From positions 600,501-664,500 of the forward strand of contig MCFH01000015.1 in NCBI GenBank assembly GCA_002104945.1: a DNA stretch of 64,000 nt. The letters run 5' to 3'. Shown here piece by piece: positions 56,847 through 64,000 of this stretch. The position numbers and the translations under genes are program-made. Under the pieces are notes generated by a model, which saw only the letters and a program-made list of their open reading frames with translations, made no database searches and was not told the origin of the DNA. The stretch's first letter is position 1, and each line of letters starts with the position of its first letter. Source of the DNA: Piromyces finnis. Lineage: Eukaryota; Neocallimastigomycota; Neocallimastigomycetes; Neocallimastigales; Neocallimastigaceae.

Positions 56847-58547
56847 TTAATTACAGAATCCAAAATTTGGTTGACATCCATAATCACAAAATTCGGAACC
56901 AATACCACAATGTCCATCCTTTGAACAACATTCATTATTTGGACATTTTTGATTACCGGCGAGATGACCACAACCATGATATTTTCCATTTTTAGAGTAA
57001 ACCATATGTTTACCATTATTAAGTAAAACATTTGGAACTCCTTCCGGTAAACCTTTAATGACATTCTTTTGACCAATTTTATATAGATAATCAAGCATTA
57101 AGGTTTTATTAAATTTAATCTCTGGAAATTCTGACATAATGGTAGCAGCAACACCAGCTGCAATTGGAGAAGAAAATGAAGTTCCTCTGGAAACAACATC
57201 TTTAAGAATAGTTGTATTGTAAGGTTGATATCTAAAATGAAAACTGAATGGGGCGTATATATCAACTCCTTCACCATAATTAGAATCTTTATCCCGGGTA
57301 TAATAAATTACATCAGAATTGCGAACGTGTGTTTCTAAATTTTTATAATTGACATTACTTATTCCACCAACACAAATAGTATAATTTTCTAAGCAGGGAA
57401 TGGATTGTTTATTATAGGTTACATTATAAGATAATTCTCCTTCATTACCAGCAGAAGTAAATATAACACTACCAGCTTCTGTTAACTCTTCAAATAATTC
57501 GTTCACACGAGAGGTAGTTTTACTAATTGGGGAACTTCTTTGGATTTCTTTAATATATCCATACGATAAATTAAAAATAGATTTATAGGGTCTGAATAAA
57601 TTTTCTTTAATGTATTCTAAAGCAGAAATGACATTAGCCGAAGTAATATCTTCAAAGAGAACAGCATAAATGTTAGCTTTTCTTGCAGCACCATGTTCTT
57701 TACCAGCTGCTGCTTCAGCAACAGTAGTTCCATGACTACTTTGTTTTTTATTAAAACAATAGATATCTGAGTTTGCTTCCACCACCTTAGCCTTTGTGAT
57801 ATTAAATAAACATTTAATGATACGTTCATTTTTATTAGAAAATTCTGGATGATTGAAATTGAATCCAACATCTAAAATATATAAATCAATATCTTTACCC
57901 GCAGATTCCGGGTAATAATAATTTTTGTCATATTTATCTACTCTACTTTCATTAAATTCACCTTGAGAAATAATGGAGAGGTGAAGAGGAGCATTTTCCC
58001 TTACCATAACATTATTCCATCCAGTTTCTTCTTTAATTTCTTCGATATCATAAATAGAGTTTGGTTCATAGACTTCGTTTGGAACAACGTCAATTACCTC
58101 AGGTCTTGATTTAATCATTGAAATTAATGAATTTGAAAGGTAGGCAAAAAGAACGGTTTTAGATTCTGTTTTTGAAATTGGATAGACATAGTTAGATTCC
58201 CCGTAATCAACTAAATATTTAACTTCGCTATCTCTCTTTCTTAACCTAGCATCTTCTTTATCCAATTCATCTAAAACCTCTGGATCTTTAAAAGTATCAA
58301 TATTATCAACAATTAAGTTGTGAATTTCATTAACAAAAGAATCAATAAATACTGAGGTATCTTGACGTTTATGATGAATATTTTTTTTAGAATTATCAAC
58401 ATATATTAAATAAAAATCATCCTCAAATTTATTATCCTGTTCAATCTTATTAACATTTGATAGATCAATACTTAACGTATTAACTAATGTGATAAAAAGA
58501 GTAATAATACTCCAAAACGTTTGTTTATTTAGGATATGACTTTTCAT
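56847..58547 (-). CDS. Secreted subtilisin-like serine protease (S8), paralogue 4, with C-terminal CBM18/hevein domain
   Basis: 566 residues, intronless, the shortest of the four. Signal peptide about 1-26 (FWSIITLFITLVNTLS). The triad is Asp226 (LYILDVGFNF; the usual D-S/T-G reads D-V-G), His272 (SSHGTTVAEAAAG) and Ser457 (GTSFSSPIAAGVAA), with Asn368 (SAGNEG). The linker has a single ETGWNNVMVRENAPLHLSII unit. Residues 524-566 form a full eight-cysteine chitin-binding type 1 domain (HGCGHLAGNQKCPNNECCSK, then CGIGSEFCDYGC and FGFC), which ends the protein. Hevein domains bind chitin/GlcNAc, so this protease is probably tethered to fungal cell wall or to chitin. It lies at the right end of the subtilase cluster. 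Confidence 0.92.
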   Translation of the reverse strand: MKSHILNKQTFWSIITLFITLVNTLSIDLSNVNKIEQDNKFEDDFYLIYVDNSKKNIHHKRQDTSVFIDSFVNEIHNLIVDNIDTFKDPEVLDELDKEDARLRKRDSEVKYLVDYGESNYVYPISKTESKTVLFAYLSNSLISMIKSRPEVIDVVPNEVYEPNSIYDIEEIKEETGWNNVMVRENAPLHLSIISQGEFNESRVDKYDKNYYYPESAGKDIDLYILDVGFNFNHPEFSNKNERIIKCLFNITKAKVVEANSDIYCFNKKQSSHGTTVAEAAAGKEHGAARKANIYAVLFEDITSANVISALEYIKENLFRPYKSIFNLSYGYIKEIQRSSPISKTTSRVNELFEELTEAGSVIFTSAGNEGELSYNVTYNKQSIPCLENYTICVGGISNVNYKNLETHVRNSDVIYYTRDKDSNYGEGVDIYAPFSFHFRYQPYNTTILKDVVSRGTSFSSPIAAGVAATIMSEFPEIKFNKTLMLDYLYKIGQKNVIKGLPEGVPNVLLNNGKHMVYSKNGKYHGCGHLAGNQKCPNNECCSKDGHCGIGSEFCDYGCQPNFGFCN

Positions 58548-61218
58548 AATAGAATTGATTATTTTTATTTATGTCCTTTTATAATTTCCAAAGGTAACGA
58601 ATTTTTTTTTTTGTTTATGACTATTACAATATAATCTTTAAATAATAGGATTATGTTTATATCTGAAAATAAATAAAAATAGTTATAATACTAATAATTA
58701 TTTATTGAAAAAATAAACTATTTTGTTTGTTTTTCTCTATAAATTTAAAAATAGCAATAAATAAATAGGTGTGTCAATGGTTTACTATTTATTTTTAGTA
58801 AAGGAAAAAAAAAAAGATTAACAAGTTGCCCTTACAATTCTTTTCATTATTTCAATTATTGATTTAAAAACTTTGATTAACCTGGAATTTATTTCTATTT
58901 ATAATAAAAAAAAATTTTTTTTTTTAATAATTATCAAACTTTTTAAATTTTTTATTATTAAAACTAAAATATTAAATAATATATTGTATAATATATTATT
59001 AAATTAAAACCAATACAATCAAGTTTTTTTTTTATTTAAAAAAAGTTTATGATTGAATAGACTTTGACACAATAAAATATTTAATATTATTAATATAAAT
59101 GATAAAATAAAAAAAGATTGAAATTAAATATTATATTATTATTAAATATTAATAAGAATATAAAATATCACTTTTATTTTTATTACTAATTTCCAATTAG
59201 TATAGTTTTATTAATAGCAAAGTAACTTTGCTTTTTTTTTTTTTTTTTTTTTTAAAAAAAACAATATTCTTTCTTTGATATTGGATAAATGGTAAAACAA
59301 AACAAAAAACAGAAAAACATTTTTTACTACTAATTAAAATTAATTTAAAAAAAAGAAATGAACCAATTATATTTTATTATATATTAAAATTGACAAAAAA
59401 TCATTTCATTGGTTTAATATGGAAAAAAAGAATAAGTTTTTTAGAAAATTGTCACCAAATTTTTATTCAACCAAGAAATCAATGGGATACAAATGTTACA
59501 CAATAAATGTTTTAAATTTTTTAAAAAAAAAGATTTTTATAAAAGTGTAGTCCTTACCACAGCTTTTTGCCACTTTTTTAAAATTTCTCTGGCTAGAAGA
59601 TATTATATTTTATGTAAAGAAAAGATGTACTAAAAAAATAAAAAAGTATAGAATTTTGATTCAATTAAACTAATTAGTAAAAAAAAGATAAATAAAGAGT
59701 TAAACTAAATATAAAAAGAGTATATAATATTTTTAGAGTCATACTAATTATTATAATTTATTTTTATATATCAATAGTAATTTATTTATCAAAACAATTA
59801 AAGGTTAATATAATTTTAAGCTATCATTATATATCAATTTTTTAACTATAATATATATCAATGATTAAAACTTTTTTTTCTACTTTTTACCATTTCCTTT
59901 ATATGAATGTGTTTAAATAGATCAATAATAAAAAAGTTTTATACATTAAAAAATTCAAATAATAACTAATGAAATGAATTAAAAATAATATTATTATAGT
60001 ATTAAATTGTTAAAAGATTCTATATATTGAAAAAATTATTATTATAGTAATGATATTAAAAGAAATGAGAATAAAATAATGTGAAATCAAATTTAACAAC
60101 AAAATCAATAAAGTTGAAAAAAGTTTTATTTTTTTTTTTAGTTTTCATTACCTTTAAAATGGTTCTTTTGAATTTATTTAAAAAATATTTTAATATAAAA
60201 TAAAGTTTTAAACATTTATCCATTTTTATAACATATTCGAGACATTTTTAAATTTTTAATTTAAATTTAATTTAAAAACAAAACAAAAAATTAAATTAAA
60301 TTTATTATTAAAAATTTTTTTAAAATCTGAAATTAAAGATAGAATAATTTTTATAAAAAATAAAAATCATTTTATTATTATTTATTAAATTCTATATGAA
60401 AAAGAAAAGAAAATAAAACATCTTTGATAATGCACAATTTTTATAATAAAAAAGCTAATATAAAAAATAATAAAGAGATAAAAATTTTTTATTTAAAGTG
60501 ATTTAAAATTTTAAGAATTGGTTTGATGTTCTATTACTTTGTTTTAAAAAGAAAATATTAAAAGATGATCATTAAAAATTAAAATTTAATTTTTATTTAT
60601 AAAATTTTCTGTATTATATAATCCTTTTTTTTTTAATAAAAATGATTACATTATCCGTTTTTAAATCAAACGGCACCTACTTTAATTGGTATGATTTTAA
60701 TGATTTATAGTAACACAAGATTTATTGAAAGTGGGTTAATAAATAAAATTAATTAATTTTTAGTTTTATCTCCCTTTTAAGATCAAGCTTAAATTTTTAT
60801 TATTGATCATATTATTACCAAATGTATAATAATATTTTTTAAAGATTATGATATTCAATAAACCTTAGAAGAATTAATGAATTTCCAATTATTTTCTATT
60901 TTTTTTATATGTAAATGCCAAAGGTCGATTTAATTGTTGAGTAAGATGGACTCTTCTTCTAATAGATTATTTTTAATACACAAGACAGTAATATCTTTTT
61001 ATTTTATTAAAAGCTTTGGAAAGATTGATTAAAAGTCCCTTCGGATGTTATATAGAGTTGTTTAAACTGTTAAAGTCTTCTATATATGAATTAAAGTATT
61101 TTAAATCCTTTCTTTTTCTAATAATAAGAAAATTTACAATATTAAATTTTTGATTTGAATAATTAATGACCATTTGGTATAATATTTTATTGAAAATATT
61201 TTAAGAAATAATGAAAAT

Positions 61219-61405
61219 AAAAAACTCTAAAAGGTAACAGGTTTAATTATTCCTATTGCTTTAAATAAAAAACTCTAAAAAGTAACAGGTTTAATTATTC
61301 CTATTACTTTAAATAAAAAACTCTAAAAAGTAACAGGTTTAATTATTCCTATTGCTTTAAATAAAAAACTCTAAAAAGTAACAGGTTTAATTATTACTAT
61401 CACTT
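61219..61405. repeat. Minisatellite, four copies of a 48-bp unit
   Basis: Units with CTCTAAAAAGTAACAGGTTT and AATTATTCCTATTGCTTTAA start at about 61225, 61273, 61321 and 61369 (period exactly 48). Only one or two bases change per copy; the last copy is more diverged (ATTACTATCACTTTAAGG). Confidence 0.92.
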
Positions 61406-62235
61406 TAAGGATATAAAGATTAAAATGTATATATTCTATCTAGAATTATCAATAATTTTTTAATATTATTTGATTCTCTATACTTTGGCTTTTTTTGTGA
61501 CCATTGTTTTCGTTCATTTTAAACTAATTATTGTGTATTGTTATTCTTTTATCCATCAAGTAATAGCTTTATTATAGGTAATATTTATGGGTATACCAAT
61601 ATTGATATATGATTCATAAAAAGAAATAAATAAATAAATTCTAAAGTAAAAACTTTTGTAATACAAAAATACAAAAATAAAATTCTAATTAGTTGTTTAT
61701 TAAATTTCCTCTTTAATAATTATGACCGACCTTTCTAATCAAAATTTTCAACTTTTGTAAATGTAATGAAATAACTGTCATTGTACTGTTCTTTTTCAAT
61801 GATCTTCCCTTTTCTTTTTATAATACCTCGGCTAGAACCTATAGACAAAAAGATTATGATCAAATGAAGAAAAAAATCCTTTTTTTTTTCTATCATTAAT
61901 AAACTATGAATTTTTACTTAACTCTTTAATAATATACATTATTCATATTAATAGTATAAATGATTAGTTTCTATATTTAAATTGATTCCAATAAAATAGA
62001 AAAAAAAATAATAAAAAAGAAAATAACACCAGTTTATTTCAATTTTTATTTAAAAAAAAAAAAGCTTTTTAAAGTCTTAGTAAAAGTATAACTATTATTG
62101 ATATTTATATGACAAAATATTATAATTTTTTTTTAAAAAATAAACTTTAAAAATTTAATAATATAAATTATTCAAAGTATTATTATAAATAGTATTAAGT
62201 AATAGCTGTGATAATGTGTATTCTTTTGTAATTGT

Positions 62236-62314
62236 TAGTGTAGTAACATTGAGGTAGCCAAAGTAGTAATGGTTAATTAAATTTAGTGGTAGTAGTGTAG
62301 TAACATTGAGGTAG
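62236..62314. repeat. 22-bp direct repeat pair
   Basis: TAGTGTAGTAACATTGAGGT plus AG occurs at 62236-62257 and 62293-62314, separated by 35 bp of GT/AG-rich sequence. Confidence 0.85.
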
Positions 62315-62600
62315 TAGTGGTCATTATTCGTAGTAGGTAATAATAATAAAAAAAGGATGAGTAATCTAACAATTGGGTGACAAATTATAGTATATAAATG
62401 TTTCTATCAAAATCTTTAATTCCTTTTATTTTATTGGTTCATGGTATGACAATTTTTCTTAAAATTTACAATTTTATATTTATTAAAGTTTTAAAGATCT
62501 TTAATTTTAAATTACTAAATTTGATTGATGTAGTACTTTATTTTTTTTCAAAAGTTAAAATTTTAATAATAAAGCAAGACTAAAACAAAAAAAGGCTAAT

Positions 62601-63216
62601 ACTACATACGAATACATAATACATAGTATTACTACTACTATTACTTTGACTATTACTATTACTATTACTATTACTATTACTATTACTATTACTATTACTA
62701 TTACTATTACTATTACTATTACTATTACTATTACTATTACTATTACTATTACTATTACTATTACTATTACTATTACTATTACTATTACTATTACTATTAC
62801 TATTACTATTACTATTACTATTACTATTACTATTACTATTACTATTACTATTACTATTACTATTACTATTATATTACTATTACTATTACTATTACTATTA
62901 CTATTACTATTACTATTACTATTACTATTACTATTACTATTACTATTACTATTACTATTACTATTACTATTACTATTACTATTACTATTACTATTACTAT
63001 TACTATTACTATTATATTACTATTACTATTACTATTACTATTACTATTACTATTACTATTACTATTACTATTACTATTACTATTACTATTACTATTACTA
63101 TTACTATTACTATTACTATTACTATTATTATTACTTTGACTATTACTATTATTATTACTTTGACTATTACTATTACTATTAACTACCACTAATACTAATT
63201 TATAATACATAGTATT
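62601..63216. repeat. (TTACTA)n hexanucleotide array, inverted relative of the one at 26329-26930
   Basis: A 30-bp unit, the exact reverse complement of the 30-bp inserts at 26706 and 26787, sits at 62601-62630. It is followed by TTACTTTGAC and about 500 bp of TTACTA units. A 15-bp remnant of the same unit (ATAATACATAGTATT) is at 63202-63216. Two single-base slips (near 62871 and 63014) change the phase of the array. The open frames through it are artefacts. Confidence 0.92.
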
Positions 63217-64000
63217 ACTACTACTTCTACATACTAATTACTAATAATTAGAATAATAATGATGATGATGACGATAATATTATTATTCAAATAACAAATT
63301 TTCATTATAATCATATTACTAATATATTTGAATAATATTTTTAAAGTCATACTATTATTTATTATAAATAGTTATTATTATGTATGTATGACATTATTAT
63401 TATTTAAAAGTTGAATATTTTTTCATTACCCTTTGACATTCTATCAATATATAATTTATATATATTTAAAAGGAATACATAAACTTTTTTTTTTTAAAAA
63501 TATCATCATTATCATTTGACATGACATCAATATTGAATTTGCGGTGTTGAACCTTTTAACTTTTATTTGAAGCCTTAAAACGTCACTTTAATTGATTAAA
63601 AAGGAAGTAATTATAAAAAGATAGCTTACAATAAATAATAATAATTCTATAGAATTAGAAAAGAAAACGACAAAACTACAACAATTTCTTATTGCTAAAA
63701 TGTCGATTTTATTATGAATGAAAAGTTCAAGTTTACTATTAAAAATTAAACATTATTTAAAAATTTCTAAAAATGGAGAAATTAAAAAAATTTAAAATTT
63801 TAAATTAATAAAATTGGAGAAATAAATTTTAAATTAAAAAATTTTATTTTTTTTTTTTTATTTTTATATCAAAAGGTTTTCATGCTTTTACTGTTACTGT
63901 TTTATTTTTTTTTTTTTTCTAATGAAATTAATAATGATGAAAAGAAGGAAACTCTTTTTTATATATTTAAATTTATTATTATTTAATTTGAATTTAAAGT
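63217..64000. other. Right end of the window, no gene seen
   Basis: AT-rich DNA. A slightly more complex patch at 63520-63600 (GACATGACATCAATATTGAA, then TTTGCGGTGTTGAAC) could belong to a gene beyond the edge, but no frame supports it. Confidence 0.55.

Larger units (their letters stand above)
58548..62635. other. Gene-poor 4-kb region with minisatellites and possible relics
   Basis: No intact gene. A block near 60185-60245 recalls 52915-52985. The stretch 60930-61090 on the plus strand has coding-like pieces with stops (SSSNRLFLIHKTVISF, IKSFGKID), and 61690-61860 on the minus strand has another (IIKRKGKIIEKEQYND). There are tandem repeats at 61219-61405 and 62236-62314. The rest is AT-rich with poly-T/A runs. 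Confidence 0.5.

Noticed and set aside
62398-62583. 61-codon plus-strand ORF
   Set aside because: Only F/I/L/K residues from AT-rich DNA. No signal beyond composition.
62646-63210. Long open frames of T-I, L, Y and V-I repeats
   Set aside because: Translation of the TTACTA array; same artefact as the first array.

Overview
The window looks like nuclear DNA of an anaerobic gut fungus (Neocallimastigomycota, for example Neocallimastix, Piromyces, Anaeromyces or Orpinomyces). The evidence is indirect. The DNA is extremely A+T-rich, with long A/T homopolymers and AT microsatellites. Spliceosomal introns are short (GTAAGT/GTATGT donors, TAG/AAG acceptors). Housekeeping proteins are fungal-type, and there is a secreted rumen-bacterial-type GH3 beta-glucosidase plus secreted subtilases with a chitin-binding (CBM18/hevein) motif. 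The genus is not resolved. I saw no rRNA, tRNA or CRISPR array.

Region 1 (1-25,600) is a compact housekeeping block of intron-rich genes. In order they are: the N-terminus of a DHX16/Prp2-like spliceosomal helicase (-, cut by the window edge), NOP56 (-), the Hsp70 exchange factor FES1/HspBP1 (-, 8 exons), checkpoint clamp RAD9 (-, 10 exons), a small coiled-coil protein (+), a HIT-zinc-finger DEAD-box protein of the DDX59 family (+, 2 exons), transportin/karyopherin beta-2 (-, 13 exons) and a quinone-type dihydroorotate dehydrogenase (-, 5 exons). I rebuilt exon structures by joining conserved protein segments at GT/AG sites and checking that the reading phase closes. Every multi-exon model closes exactly.

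Region 2 (25,600-31,800) is gene-poor. It holds a roughly 600-bp (AGTAAT)n array and one small FPNG-repeat protein.

Region 3 (31,800-58,550) is a secretome island. Four paralogous subtilisin-like proteases lie on the minus strand, all with complete catalytic triads. Among them sit a secreted GH3 beta-glucosidase with reversed domain order, a Cys-rich GPI-anchored-type protein, a decayed paralogue of it lying in a duplicated segment, and an orphan ORF with a hydrophobic N-terminus. The combination suggests secreted proteolysis, cellulose-oligomer cleavage and cell-surface coating, but no shared regulation can be seen in the sequence.

Region 4 (58,550-64,000) has no recognisable intact gene. 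It carries minisatellites, a second (TTACTA)n array related to the first in opposite orientation, and possible decayed retroelement coding.

Most notable points: a class-2-like DHODH with a cysteine where the catalytic serine is expected and no N-terminal membrane/quinone segment; the reversed-domain GH3 enzyme whose signal peptide sits on its own exon; a DDX59-type helicase with altered core motifs and large insertions; a subtilase family showing stepwise erosion of a hevein domain; and a G+C-richer island bracketed by 10-bp direct repeats.
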